From: Maribacter algarum (ex Lu et al. 2025) (nom. illeg.)
Lineage (GTDB): Bacteria; Bacteroidota; Bacteroidia; Flavobacteriales; Flavobacteriaceae
Direction of reading: 5' to 3'
DNA length: 64,000 nt
Assembly (NCBI GenBank): GCA_947495915.1
Contig: CANMAW010000001.1
Span: 1,173,053 to 1,237,052 of the forward strand
Shown in pieces: positions 37,625 to 47,094 of this stretch (its first letter is position 1; each line of letters starts with the position of its first letter). Below the pieces are notes generated by a model, which did no database searches, was not told where the DNA came from, and saw only the letters and a list, made by a program, of their open reading frames with translations. The position numbers and the translations under genes are program-made.

Positions 37625-38694
37625 TATTTCTTTTTATTGAACCATAAGAACAAGATGCTTACTAATAAAAGACTACCAAGCCAATATAAGTAAGATGGTA
37701 TACCACCTTCAGAGGCTTCATGGGTATGTGTGTCTGCACCATGACTATGAGTTACTTCAAAGGTTAGCGTAGACCAGTTTGATTCATGAGTCATACCTTC
37801 TTCTTCACTAGGCACTAAATGTATGGTTTGTACGTACCAAATTCCGTCTGCTGTGAGTTGGGCCGTTGCTATACCATTGGCATCGGTGCGAAGCTGTTGT
37901 CCTGAAGTATGCGAATGGCTTTCAGAGTCTTCACTATGACGATGTTCTTTTTCTGGTTCTTTTTCATGGCTATGGGTAGAACCATCATGCGTATGCTCGC
38001 TAGAAGTAGAAGGTTTATTATCATGGCTGTGGTGGTCAGTTGCTGCAGTATCGTCATGAGAATGAGCGTTTGAACTTCCTTTAAAATCTGCATAAACCAA
38101 TTGGTTGACTAGGGGACTGCCATTCAAGAGTAATTTAAATTTAAATGAATCGCCAGTGTTAAGCTCATAAGGATTATTTAGAGGGATGAACTCGATCGGA
38201 TATCCTAAAGGAGTTTGCCAATCATTTGTTTTCTTTTCTCCTACTTGAAAAATAGTTTTCACATGTTTGCTATACTTTTCAACTGCAGCAGAATCTAAGG
38301 CACTATTTTTTTTACGCCATTCGAGCATATCATATATACCTTCATGTTCGAGGTAGGTGTTGAACGCTTCTGCGGTCATTTCAATTGATCTTGGCGCAGT
38401 AGAAATAGCAGCGACCCAAGTACCTTCTTCACCGGTTTCAAAGTTTAGCAGGGTAATGCTGTCTTTTTCTGACCATTGTGAGTTCGTTACTTTAATTCGC
38501 TCACCATTGCCGATTAAACTGGCGTCAAGCATTCGATCTCTATCAATGACATTTTCACTTTTATTAAAGGTTCCGTTGTACAATTGAATGGTCGCAGAAG
38601 TGTTAGGTTTTAGAAAATAGGAGTCCAACTTTAAAAACATTGTATGACTGCTAAACACAATAATTGCCATTACAGCAAGTAATAATCTTTTCAT
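37624..38694 (-). CDS. His-rich DUF4198-like membrane-anchored protein
   Basis: 356 aa from the ATG that begins the signal peptide (MKRLLLAVMAIIVFSSH). The mature N-terminus HTMFLKLDSYFLKPNTSATI is typical of DUF4198 (NikM-like) proteins, where the leading His helps bind metal. Between about residues 211 and 262 there are 13 histidines in HSH, HTH and HRH pairs among acidic and Ser residues; HSHGADTHTH follows near 316. A C-terminal span (YLYWLGSLLLVSILFLWF) anchors it with the domain outside. Coupled to the HupE-like gene: inferred role is capture of Ni, Co or Zn for that transporter. Confidence 0.8.
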   Translation of the reverse strand: MKRLLLAVMAIIVFSSHTMFLKLDSYFLKPNTSATIQLYNGTFNKSENVIDRDRMLDASLIGNGERIKVTNSQWSEKDSITLLNFETGEEGTWVAAISTAPRSIEMTAEAFNTYLEHEGIYDMLEWRKKNSALDSAAVEKYSKHVKTIFQVGEKKTNDWQTPLGYPIEFIPLNNPYELNTGDSFKFKLLLNGSPLVNQLVYADFKGSSNAHSHDDTAATDHHSHDNKPSTSSEHTHDGSTHSHEKEPEKEHRHSEDSESHSHTSGQQLRTDANGIATAQLTADGIWYVQTIHLVPSEEEGMTHESNWSTLTFEVTHSHGADTHTHEASEGGIPSYLYWLGSLLLVSILFLWFNKKK

Positions 38695-38874
38695 TAGAGG
38701 ATTTTTTAAATTATAGTAAACCAAAAGTGAATTAAATCACCGATTCGGATAAATCTAATAAAAATAGAACAAATCAAATGATGCTAACTAAGTATGAAAA
38801 TTAAAAACAATAAGAAGCGCATATCAATTACGGTTTTAAGAGATGTTTAAAACCAAAAATGTATTTATATTTTT

Positions 38875-40305
38875 TTAAAAAAGTATCGGAATCACAAACT
38901 GAAAGAATACGATTAATAAGACTACCGCAATTAAGTTTAAGATGACCCCAACCCGAGCCATTTCATGAACTTTGACATACCCGCTAGCAAATACAATTGC
39001 GTTTGGTGGTGTCGCCATAGGAAGCATAAAAGCACAACTGCTGGCAATGGTAACCGGAATTAGTAAATGCAATACTGGTATTTCTAGTCCGATAGCGATG
39101 CCAGCCACCACTGGTGCCAAAACAGCAACCAAGGCAACATTACTCATAATTTCTGTCATAAAGAGCATTAGAAATATGAGTAAACTTGCCATCAACAAAA
39201 TTGAAATATCACTGCTTGCAATAGTATTTGCTACTAAATCAACAATGCCGCTAACTGACATGCCTTTTGCTAAGGCCAAGCCTCCTCCAAATAATATTAA
39301 GATGCCCCAAGCAAGTTTTGAAGTGTCTTTCCATTCAATAATAAAGTCACCTTTTTTAATATTAAACGGTATCGCAAACAATGACACGGCAGCCAAAATA
39401 CTAATGATAGTATCATTCAGTTTTAAATTTGGAAATATATCATTGATCAAGGCTCTAAAAATCCATAAGGCAACGGTAACTGCGAAAATAACCAGAACCA
39501 TTTTTTCTTTGCCTGACATTTTTCCAAGTTTTTGAAGTTCATCATTAATAACTTCTCTAGAGGCGTCGAATTTTAATTGTCTATTCGGAAACATCCATTT
39601 GGTAAGTACTAAATAACTTATTGAAATCATAATAAATGAAAAGGGCACTCCGAGTAACATCCATTTAAAAAAAGAAATTTCAATTTGATACTCATTTTCT
39701 AACAAACCAACCATTACCATATTAGGCGGGGTGCCAATTACCGTAGCAACACCACCAGCATTCGCCGAAAAAGCAATACCGAGCATAACGCTCAAGGCAA
39801 AATTTTGATCACTTTTGGTAAAACCATCACCATCTTTTACAAGTAAGTGTATTACTGACATGGCAATGGGCAACATTACAACGGTAGTCGCGGTATTACT
39901 AATCCACATACTTAATGCAGCAGTAGCGATCATAAATCCAAGAACTACTTTATTAGGAGTGGTACCCGTTAATTTAATTATGTTTAATGCAATACGCCGG
40001 TGTAGGTTTACCTTTTCTAATGCAAGTGCCATTACAAATCCTCCGAAAAAGAGAAAAACAATTGGACTGCCGTAACTAGCCCCTACATCAGCAATAGGCA
40101 TTATTTTTAGCAAAGGGAATAGAATCAATGGTAGAAGTGCAGATACAGATATAGACACTGCTTCGGTAATCCACCAAATGATCATCCATAGGGCAATAGC
40201 AATAACACCATCACCTTTTTCTGAAACCAATTCAAACGGAAGGTTGTTAAAAATTAGAAATAAGATAGGCCCAACAAAGAGCCCCAATTTTTTGCTGATA
40301 TGCAT
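38875..40305 (-). CDS. SLC13/DASS family Na+-coupled anion transporter
   Basis: 476 aa inner-membrane transporter. DASS motifs: ITEAVSISVSALLPLILFP, SNTATTVVMLPIA (substrate/Na+ site), ANAGGVATVIGTPPNM and near the end TEIMSNVALVAVLAPV plus MLPMATPPNAIVFASGY (second repeat site). Carries dicarboxylates, citrate or sulfate with Na+; substrate cannot be told from sequence. About 11-12 spans. Appears monocistronic. Confidence 0.92.
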   Translation of the reverse strand: MHISKKLGLFVGPILFLIFNNLPFELVSEKGDGVIAIALWMIIWWITEAVSISVSALLPLILFPLLKIMPIADVGASYGSPIVFLFFGGFVMALALEKVNLHRRIALNIIKLTGTTPNKVVLGFMIATAALSMWISNTATTVVMLPIAMSVIHLLVKDGDGFTKSDQNFALSVMLGIAFSANAGGVATVIGTPPNMVMVGLLENEYQIEISFFKWMLLGVPFSFIMISISYLVLTKWMFPNRQLKFDASREVINDELQKLGKMSGKEKMVLVIFAVTVALWIFRALINDIFPNLKLNDTIISILAAVSLFAIPFNIKKGDFIIEWKDTSKLAWGILILFGGGLALAKGMSVSGIVDLVANTIASSDISILLMASLLIFLMLFMTEIMSNVALVAVLAPVVAGIAIGLEIPVLHLLIPVTIASSCAFMLPMATPPNAIVFASGYVKVHEMARVGVILNLIAVVLLIVFFQFVIPILF

Positions 40306-40385
40306 GCAGTTGTATTGGTGGCTCTAAGCTATGTTTTTTACATCAAATTCGGAAATACGATGTATTCTTAAAATTTGAGTAATTG

Positions 40386-42077
40386 TTACGAATTCAATTG
40401 AACAAAAAGTCCCTCTTCTGTTTTATTAACTTTAGTTAGGCCGTGCTTGGCCAACCCTTTCATAGATTTGTCCCATTTTTTGCCGCTTAAAGCCACTTGC
40501 GTTTTAAGCGCACTTAATTCCATTGAGCCGTTTGACTTTAAAATATTAAGTATGGCTTTTTCTTCATCAGTCAATTCAACAGCTTTTTTTTCAGGTCTCA
40601 TTTGTGGAAAGAAAAGCACCTCTTGTATTGATGAATTATTGGTTAGTAACATCACCAAACGATCAATACCTATACCAATTCCAGAAGTTGGCGGCATACC
40701 ATATTCTAGTGCTCTTAAAAAGTCTTGATCAATAAACATGGCTTCGTCATCTCCTTTTTCAGAAAGTTTTAATTGTTCTTCAAAACGTTCTCTTTGATCA
40801 ATAGGATCGTTTAACTCAGAATAGCAATTTGCTAACTCTTTACCATTTACCATTAACTCGAAACGTTCCGTTAAAGCAGGGTTATCACGATGCTCTTTGG
40901 TTAACGGACTCATTTCTTTAGGGTAGTCGGTGATGAAGGTAGGTTGAATGTAAAAGTGCTCACATTTTTCACCAAAGATCTCATCAATTAGTTTGCCAAT
41001 ACCCATGGTTTCATCAACTTCAAGACCTAAATCTTTGGCGGTTTTACGAAGCTCATCTTCTTTCATGCCAGCAACATCAACTCCTGTATGTATTTTGATG
41101 GCTTCCAAAATAGGAACTCTCGCATATGGTGCTTTAAATTCTATTTCGTTTTCTCCAACGGTTACTTTTGAAGTGCCATTGGCATCAATTGCTACTTTTT
41201 CAAGTAGTTTTTCGGTGGTATCCATCATCCAGTTGTAGTCTTTATACGCTACATATAGTTCCATCACGGTAAACTCAGGGTTATGGGTACGATCCATACC
41301 TTCATTTCTAAAATCTTTAGAAAATTCATACACGCCGTCAAAACCACCAACAATCAACCTTTTTAAATATAATTCGTTTGCGATTCTTAAATATAAAGGT
41401 ATGTTTAGGGCATTGTGATGGGTTAAGAAAGGCCGTGCAGCAGCGCCACCAGGTATCGGTTGAAGAATAGGAGTTTCAACTTCTAAATATCCTTTTTCAT
41501 TATAAAATTGACGAATACTGTTCGTAATCTTTGTTCTCTTAACAAAGGTTTCTTTTACTTTCGGGTTAACAACCAAATCAACATAACGCTGTCTGTAGCG
41601 CATTTCTGGGTCATTAAACTCATCAAATACATTGCCTTCTGCATCTTTTTTTGGTAAAGGTAGTGGTCTTAAAGTTTTACATAGTAACGTAAAGTTTTTG
41701 ACTTTTACCGTTTTTTCACCGACTTGTGTGGTAAATAATTCACCCTCGATACCGATGATGTCACCAATATCTAAGAGTTTTTTATATACATCATTATAAA
41801 GTGTTTTGTCTTCGCCTGTACAAATTTCATCGCGATTAAAATAAACCTGTACTCGACCGGCACTGTCTTGCAGTTCTGCAAATGACGCTTTACCCTGAAT
41901 TCGTCTTGACATTAATCTACCCGAAATCACTACTTTTTTACCCTCAGAATAATCTTGTTTGATACCCTCTGAAGTGGTGTCTACAGGATATAAAGCTGCA
42001 GGATAAGGGTCAATGCCCATTTCGCGTAATTTGGTCAATTTCTCTCTTCTGATGATTTCTTGTTCCGACAATTGCAT
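40386..42077 (-). CDS. lysS: lysyl-tRNA synthetase, class II
   Basis: 563 aa from ATG. OB-fold anticodon-binding domain ([23 protein letters not shown]) and class II core with motif 2 [20 protein letters not shown] and motif 3 [12 protein letters not shown]. The C-terminus carries an extra winged-helix-like segment of about 60 residues ([20 protein letters not shown] to the end), as in other Bacteroidetes LysRS. A perfect -7 promoter element lies upstream of this ATG and downstream of the longer in-frame start at 42116, which settles the start. Confidence 0.96.
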   Translation of the reverse strand: MQLSEQEIIRREKLTKLREMGIDPYPAALYPVDTTSEGIKQDYSEGKKVVISGRLMSRRIQGKASFAELQDSAGRVQVYFNRDEICTGEDKTLYNDVYKKLLDIGDIIGIEGELFTTQVGEKTVKVKNFTLLCKTLRPLPLPKKDAEGNVFDEFNDPEMRYRQRYVDLVVNPKVKETFVKRTKITNSIRQFYNEKGYLEVETPILQPIPGGAAARPFLTHHNALNIPLYLRIANELYLKRLIVGGFDGVYEFSKDFRNEGMDRTHNPEFTVMELYVAYKDYNWMMDTTEKLLEKVAIDANGTSKVTVGENEIEFKAPYARVPILEAIKIHTGVDVAGMKEDELRKTAKDLGLEVDETMGIGKLIDEIFGEKCEHFYIQPTFITDYPKEMSPLTKEHRDNPALTERFELMVNGKELANCYSELNDPIDQRERFEEQLKLSEKGDDEAMFIDQDFLRALEYGMPPTSGIGIGIDRLVMLLTNNSSIQEVLFFPQMRPEKKAVELTDEEKAILNILKSNGSMELSALKTQVALSGKKWDKSMKGLAKHGLTKVNKTEEGLFVQLNS

Positions 42078-42096
42078 TTGTGCTGTTTTAAGGCTG

Positions 42097-42104
42097 CAAA
42101 TATA
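42097..42104 (-). promoter_or_regulatory. -7 element of lysS promoter
   Basis: TATATTTG on the minus strand; transcription would start near 42090, about 13 bases before the ATG at 42077. Confidence 0.6.
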
Positions 42105-42214
42105 GGGTATCAGCATGATTTTTTAAAGACTATTGAATTAAAGTAACGCAATGAAATGATCTGATCTGAATTTAGCGTATTAACTGTTGAACAATGATCA
42201 TAAAAACCCCTCTT

Positions 42215-42775
42215 TTAGTCAAAATGTAATGATTGGGCATAATTTGGTGTGTATTTTGACCCGGTAACAATGGCAGAAATATCTAGTTCAAGTGTGCTTA
42301 CTGGGTGCTCTATAATACGATTTGTTTCTTTACCACCCTTATAAAAAATTATAGTAGGAACTCGAACAATATTTAAGCCCCATTCTTCGCCGGTTGGACT
42401 CTTTTTATAATTATCCTTTCTTCGATCTACCGCGATTATTTTTAAATTTTTCATCGGAAAGTTTACCGTTTCTAGAATTTTTATAAACCGTGGAATCTCT
42501 CTCTTACTATCACCGCACCAGGTACCCATAAATACCAGTATTTTGAAAGTCGCTAATTCATTTTTTATCGCCGAAATCGTTTTTTTGTCGACTTCATAAC
42601 TACGATAATTAGTACCGTACCAAGAGGCGTAAGATTTTGCCTTTAGATCTTCGACATCAATTTTACCAATTAGAAAAGGTTGTTGATTGTTCGTTAAAAC
42701 TTCTTGATTAAATTTTTGTGCTGTTAATAATTGGGTGAGCATGAATGTTAGAAAAAAAAATGTGAATCGAATCAT
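42215..42775 (-). CDS. exported thioredoxin-like protein with a single cysteine
   Basis: 186 aa. Signal peptide ends TQLLTAQ (20). Thioredoxin fold: ILVFMGTWCGDSKREIPRF at 79-97, then VRVPTIIFYKGGKE with the cis-Pro loop. The active site is C87-G-D-S90 and C87 is the only cysteine in the mature protein, so it cannot make an internal disulfide. WCGDS variants are frequent in flavobacteria; they may act by mixed disulfides or have lost redox work. Single-gene unit; an inverted repeat (TTTTC..GTTTTA/TAAAAC..GAAAA, 42777-42804) lies in its promoter region. Confidence 0.82.
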   Translation of the reverse strand: MIRFTFFFLTFMLTQLLTAQKFNQEVLTNNQQPFLIGKIDVEDLKAKSYASWYGTNYRSYEVDKKTISAIKNELATFKILVFMGTWCGDSKREIPRFIKILETVNFPMKNLKIIAVDRRKDNYKKSPTGEEWGLNIVRVPTIIFYKGGKETNRIIEHPVSTLELDISAIVTGSKYTPNYAQSLHFD

Positions 42776-42918
42776 ATTTTCAGTTTTAGATTAAAACCGA
42801 AAATTGCCTAAATCAAACAAAATCACATAGTTTAGATGGATGGAAATTGAGACTAGACCCTAGGTGGAAATAAATATATCAGTAAAAAAAAGCCAAATCA
42901 AATTCTACTTTTTTTTGG

Positions 42919-43971
42919 TTAATTCATTAGCTTTTTAATTTCGTCTCGGCTGCCTACGTTAAGTTTTTTGTAAAGGTTATTGATGTGAGTTTTAACCGTA
43001 CTTAAACTAATAAACAAATCTGAAGCTATTTCTTTGTTGGTCTTGTTTTTTAAAATCTCTGTTACTATTTTTTGCTCTTGGGTTGTCAATTTACGCCATG
43101 CACTGTGCTTTTTTCTTTTTTGTGAATTTTTATGACGTACTAAAAAGTAAATGTTAATGAGTACAGAAATACCAGCTATTAAAGGCCAGATGTATTTCGA
43201 CCATGTACTGTTAGAGTTTTGATTTTCTGAAAATCTCTTGTCCGTTTCGATCTCATTTCCATAAAATGTAGCATACGTTGTTTTTGAATAAGAATCGTCA
43301 AGTCGTTTCTTAAGATCAGAATAATAAGAGTTTGTTTGTAAATCTTTTAAATAATGGCCATAAGTTTCATTGCGCTTGTCAGATAAAAAATCATAAATGT
43401 ATAACTCTGCCAAAGGTTCGTTAAGACTACTGCCAAAGCTTTGGAGTTTCGAAAACCACTTTTTTGAATTTAATTTACGATTTGCTTCACTAGGGTAATC
43501 ATAAAAGTCAAGGGCCATTTCTTCTTTTAGTGCATCAATTTGAAGAATAGCATTTGAAGAAACATTGGTAGAAGTTATTTCACATAAAATCTCATCAGCA
43601 AATGAAGTTGGAAATGAAACAGTATCGGTATTATTCGCTATAAATAGAATGCTTTTAGCGTATTCGCATTGACCAAAAAAATGATCTGAGATATTACCTT
43701 GATTAGAACAGCCATCAATGTGAATGCGATACAAACGATTATCTTTTGATAAATTGTCTCCTTGAAAACTGAAGAAACCTAATGAATCAATTTGAGTTTT
43801 TTTTATTATTTGCTCGAAATATGGTCTCGATAGTTTGCGGTAATCTTCTATAATCGAGAGGTACACCGTTTCTCCGGCCACATTTTCTGCAATCTGACCA
43901 CTAAAATTATACTGAGCAAAACCTTGACAGTAAAAACCTAAAAAAGTGAATAGGAGAATTTTTTGAATCAT
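42919..43971 (-). CDS. membrane-tethered LuxR-type one-component regulator
   Basis: 350 aa. Signal peptide 1-19 (ends GFAQ), a long extracytoplasmic domain (20-258; its start, YNFSGQIAENVAGETVYLSI, resembles DUF4369-like domains), one membrane span (260-278, YIWPLIAGISVLINIYFLV) and a cytoplasmic LuxR/GerE helix-turn-helix (293-350, LTTQEQKIVTEILKNKTNKE, STVKTHINNLYKKLNVGSRDE). No kinase or receiver domain. The layout predicts a sensor that reads an envelope signal and acts on DNA while membrane bound or after proteolytic release. Confidence 0.85.
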   Translation of the reverse strand: MIQKILLFTFLGFYCQGFAQYNFSGQIAENVAGETVYLSIIEDYRKLSRPYFEQIIKKTQIDSLGFFSFQGDNLSKDNRLYRIHIDGCSNQGNISDHFFGQCEYAKSILFIANNTDTVSFPTSFADEILCEITSTNVSSNAILQIDALKEEMALDFYDYPSEANRKLNSKKWFSKLQSFGSSLNEPLAELYIYDFLSDKRNETYGHYLKDLQTNSYYSDLKKRLDDSYSKTTYATFYGNEIETDKRFSENQNSNSTWSKYIWPLIAGISVLINIYFLVRHKNSQKRKKHSAWRKLTTQEQKIVTEILKNKTNKEIASDLFISLSTVKTHINNLYKKLNVGSRDEIKKLMN

Positions 43972-44065
43972 AAAATTGACTTACTTGCCTCTAAAGTAAC
44001 AGATTTTGTAACAAAAGAAGAACAATGTAGACTGATATAGTACATCAATCAAAAATCCAAATCAA

Positions 44066-44221
44066 ATGAGTTTTTTAAGAGTTTTATTAGCCATAATATT
44101 TCCGCCCCTATCAGTTATAGGAAAAGGATGTGGGTCATTTCTAATTGTTTTATTGCTCACCTTCTGTGGGTGGGTACCTGGTGTAATAGCTGCTTTAGTG
44201 ATTTTGAATAATCCGAATTAG
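44066..44221 (+). CDS. YqaE/Pmp3 family small membrane protein
   Basis: 51 aa with two hydrophobic segments. Matches the Pmp3/YqaE pattern: FPPLSVIGKGCGSFLIVLLL and TFCGWVPGVIAALVIL, ending NNPN. Members sit in the cytoplasmic membrane and are induced by salt or cold in plants, yeast and bacteria. Lies between the divergent LuxR-type regulator and the downstream lipoprotein gene. Confidence 0.9.
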   Translation: MSFLRVLLAIIFPPLSVIGKGCGSFLIVLLLTFCGWVPGVIAALVILNNPN

Positions 44222-44272
44222 TTTTATACGATTCAAATTGTATTTTCGTTGGTATTAATTCAAAACCATACC

Positions 44273-45028
44273 ATGAAAAAATATTTTAAATCTTTAGTAG
44301 TTGGCATATTCGCTTCCTTTTTAATTGTCGCTTGTAATTTTACAGAAGAAATGACGATAGAACCAGACGGTTCTGGTCGTATGTCAATTAATTTTGACGG
44401 TTCCGCTTTAATGGAAATGGCGGGCGATAAAATTGCTGAGAATGGTGAGGTGAAAAAAATGGATTCCATTATTGATTTTGCACAATTTTTAGAGGAGAAA
44501 AAAGATAGCATAGCTAAACTATCTCCCGAAAAACAAGAACGAATTAAACAATTGGAGAATTTTAAGATGAAAATAGCCATGGACTCTGAGGCCAAAAAAA
44601 TGGACTTTGCCATGTTTACTGAATTCAAAAATGTTAACGAATTGGGTGATATGATGTCTAATTTTCAAGAAGCAAGTGCCGTACAAAAGCCAGGTGGAGG
44701 CATGGCCCCAGATAAATCTCCCATGGGAAAAGGTACTCAAGGTACTGATGTTTCTTATAGTCTGGTAGGAAATAGTTTTAAAAGAATAACCACCATTGTC
44801 GACCAAGAATTGTTTGAACAAAGTGTAGATAGTTTAGAGCAAGTACAAATGTTTTTAGGAGAATCTACATATACCCTGAATTATCATTTTCCAAGAAAAA
44901 TTAAATCAACATCAGCAAAAGAGGCTTTATTTAGTCAAGATGGTAAAAGTTTAACCCTAGAAGTTAGCTTTATGGACCTTATGGCAAACCCTAAAGTATT
45001 AGATGTTGAAGTAGAATTGGAAAAATAA
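44273..45028 (+). CDS. lipoprotein of unknown function
   Basis: 251 aa from the ATG that starts the signal peptide (MKKYFKSLVVGIFASFLIVAC; lipobox IVAC). Mature start NFTEEMTIEPDGSGRMSINF is followed by a charged helical region and a C-terminal beta-like part (STYTLNYHFPRKIKSTSAKE, SLTLEVSFMDLM). Not recognised beyond a general resemblance to flavobacterial lipoproteins that open with a TIEPDGSG strand. Directly before lipB on the same strand. Confidence 0.7.
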   Translation: MKKYFKSLVVGIFASFLIVACNFTEEMTIEPDGSGRMSINFDGSALMEMAGDKIAENGEVKKMDSIIDFAQFLEEKKDSIAKLSPEKQERIKQLENFKMKIAMDSEAKKMDFAMFTEFKNVNELGDMMSNFQEASAVQKPGGGMAPDKSPMGKGTQGTDVSYSLVGNSFKRITTIVDQELFEQSVDSLEQVQMFLGESTYTLNYHFPRKIKSTSAKEALFSQDGKSLTLEVSFMDLMANPKVLDVEVELEK

Positions 45029-45047
45029 GATTTAAACCAAGGCTTTG

Positions 45048-45055
45048 TATCTTTG
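45048..45055 (+). promoter_or_regulatory. -7 element immediately before lipB
   Basis: TATCTTTG fits TAnnTTTG and ends five bases before the lipB ATG, so the transcript would be leaderless or nearly so. No TTG at -33. Confidence 0.5.
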
Positions 45056-45060
45056 TAGCA

Positions 45061-45777
45061 ATGAATAAAAAGGTACGTTTACAAGATTTAGGTCTTAAAG
45101 ATTATAAAGAAACTTGGGATTACCAAGAGGAGCTTTTTCAACAGACTTTAGACTTAAAAATCAGAAATAAAAGAGAAGCAGCAAATTTCGAAACGCCTAA
45201 TCATTTTTTATTTGTTGAGCATCCGCATGTTTTTACCCTGGGTAAAAGTGGTGATTTTTCGAACCTTTTGATCGATGAAAAACAACTGGAAGAAAAAGGC
45301 GCTAAATTTTACAAAATAAATAGGGGAGGTGATATCACCTATCATGGCCCCGGGCAAATAGTAGGCTATCCTATTTTAGATCTTGACAATTTCTTTACTG
45401 ATATTCATAAATATTTAAGATTTCTTGAAGAAATGGTTATTCTTACTTTAGAAGAGTATGGCCTAAAAGCTCAACGATCAAAGGGAGAAACAGGGGTTTG
45501 GTTAGATGTTGGTACTCCATTCGCTAGAAAGATTTGCGCTATGGGCGTGAGAGCATCGCGTTGGGTCACTATGCATGGTTTTGCTTTAAATGTTAATGCA
45601 GATTTAGGATACTTTGATTTAATGATTCCTTGCGGAATAAAAGACAAAGCGGTTACATCGTTAAATGTTGAATTAGGCAAAAAAGAAGTAGACTTAGCAG
45701 AAGTAAAAGATAAATTATTAAAGCATTTTGAAATACTTTTTGAGGCAGAATTTTTAACTAAAAAAACCTCAATATAA
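45061..45777 (+). CDS. lipB: lipoyl(octanoyl) transferase
   Basis: 238 aa. Moves octanoate from acyl carrier protein to lipoyl domains, the first step of endogenous lipoate synthesis. Motifs: EHPHVFTLGKSGD, GGDITYHGPGQIVGYPILDL, the catalytic lysine in ARKICAMGVRASRWVTMHG and the catalytic cysteine in MIPCGIKDKAVTSL. Length is normal. No lipA is adjacent. The stop codon lies in the loop of its terminator. Confidence 0.95.
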   Translation: MNKKVRLQDLGLKDYKETWDYQEELFQQTLDLKIRNKREAANFETPNHFLFVEHPHVFTLGKSGDFSNLLIDEKQLEEKGAKFYKINRGGDITYHGPGQIVGYPILDLDNFFTDIHKYLRFLEEMVILTLEEYGLKAQRSKGETGVWLDVGTPFARKICAMGVRASRWVTMHGFALNVNADLGYFDLMIPCGIKDKAVTSLNVELGKKEVDLAEVKDKLLKHFEILFEAEFLTKKTSI

Positions 45778-45790
45778 ATTGAGGTTTTTA
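45763..45790 (+). terminator. lipB terminator overlapping the stop codon
   Basis: AAAACCTCAA/TTGAGGTTTT (45763-45772, 45779-45788); the TAA stop of lipB is inside the 6-base loop, followed by T. Confidence 0.85.
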
Positions 45791-45913
45791 AATTTTTAAT
45801 TACTTATTTAACGCAGTTATCTCAGACATTATTAGCTAGTTTAGCGAAAACCTTTCACTACAAATACTTTCTGAAATTGAGAACGGTATACTACTATATC
45901 AGTGTTTCTTAAT

Positions 45914-46318
45914 TTAATTATTAGAGTTTTCGCTTTGGGTTTTTTCAATGGCCTTCTCTAGCATTTTTTGAGTCATTAATTGTAAAGAATCTTTTTTGGT
46001 GGGGTCAAGGCTTAAGTCATAGACCTTATATTGTTCTATTAAAAGGTCTTTTTGTTCTTGTGAAAGATTCATGTTTTTGATATAATCAAGATAGTTTTCT
46101 GCATCTCCTACAGGATTATCATCTCCTGCTCCAGCCATTTTAAAAATGTCACCATACATTTTTGTTTGTTCATCTAACAGGTTTTTTCCTTTATCAGCTG
46201 TTACATTTTTTGTTTCAACTTCTGGTTGGGGTTCCTTTTTTTTAACTGTTGTTTGACCAAGGCAACTTGATAGACAACCAATCATCGCTATAAGGCAAAC
46301 TGTATTTATTTTTTTCAT
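45914..46318 (-). CDS. small lipoprotein of unknown function
   Basis: 134 aa from the ATG of the signal peptide (MKKINTVCLIAMIGCLSSC; lipobox LSSC). The mature protein is helical and charged, with YGDIFKMAGAGDDNPVGDAENYLDYIKNM and NLSQEQKDLLIEQYKVYDLS. Not recognised. It is divergent from the ECF sigma factor gene, which suggests but does not prove membership in its regulon. Confidence 0.65.
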   Translation of the reverse strand: MKKINTVCLIAMIGCLSSCLGQTTVKKKEPQPEVETKNVTADKGKNLLDEQTKMYGDIFKMAGAGDDNPVGDAENYLDYIKNMNLSQEQKDLLIEQYKVYDLSLDPTKKDSLQLMTQKMLEKAIEKTQSENSNN

Positions 46319-46523
46319 GATTGTAATTTTAGGTTTATACACTTTAATAGTATGTACCATGAAATGGTTAACATTTGTTTCTTAATTTGTGACTAACATT
46401 TTAGAACAGCTACCTGAAGGCCTAATTTATCGGTGCTTTTGCAACTAAAATAACTTCACTCCTTATTAAAATTATTACATTCGTTCATCATGTTGTTAAC
46501 CTTTGAAGTATTCTGCCATTAAA

Positions 46524-47093
46524 GTGAAAGAAAGGAAATTACATATTACTCTAGAAGATCTTAAAACAGGATCAGATACGGTTCTAAAACAGGTGTATAA
46601 CGATAATCGGGCTAAGTTTTTAAATTTTGCGCGAAGGTATTCCTTGTCAGAAGAAGAGAACATTGATGTTTATCAAGATGCCTATATTATTTTTTATGAA
46701 AATATCATGAACGGAAAGGTGGAAGGTTTTACCAGTAGTATTTCGACATATTTATTCGGTATTGGTAAACATTTGATTTTTGATCGGATTAAGAAAAATA
46801 AAAGGTTGTTACATTCTGAATTCGAATTGACGATGATTGGTGAGGAAGATCAAATTATAAACTCGCTTGAAATTGAGGAGGAAGCGTTGACGTCTGAACA
46901 AGAATTGTTAAAGCATTATTTTGAAACACTAGGAAAAAAATGCCAAGATTTGTTGACCTATTTTTATTATCGTGGTTATACGATACAAGAAATTATGATT
47001 GCAGAAAACTATAACAGCGAAAATGTAGTTAAGGCTGCAAAATCAAGATGTATGAAAACCCTAAGAGAACGAATTCAAGCAAAAGACGATTAA
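46524..47093 (+). CDS. ECF-type RNA polymerase sigma factor
   Basis: About 189 aa from GTG (46524); a TTG at 46503 is the alternative, and no ATG exists in the region. Sigma region 2 (RAKFLNFARRYSLSEEENIDVYQDAYIIFYENI) and region 4 (KKCQDLLTYFYYRGYTIQEIM and NVVKAAKSRCMKTLRERI) are clear. The sequence around 46499-46506 resembles a -7 element, which favours the GTG. It is one base from the downstream gene, an apparent membrane-bound anti-sigma, so the pair is one operon, tail to tail with the CHAT gene. Confidence 0.85.
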   Translation: MKERKLHITLEDLKTGSDTVLKQVYNDNRAKFLNFARRYSLSEEENIDVYQDAYIIFYENIMNGKVEGFTSSISTYLFGIGKHLIFDRIKKNKRLLHSEFELTMIGEEDQIINSLEIEEEALTSEQELLKHYFETLGKKCQDLLTYFYYRGYTIQEIMIAENYNSENVVKAAKSRCMKTLRERIQAKDD

Positions 47094-47094
47094 G

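Noticed and set aside
38972..39535. 187-codon plus-strand frame
   Set aside because: Shadow of the SLC13 transporter; lacks any motif or start context, and the hydrophobic sense strand explains its openness.
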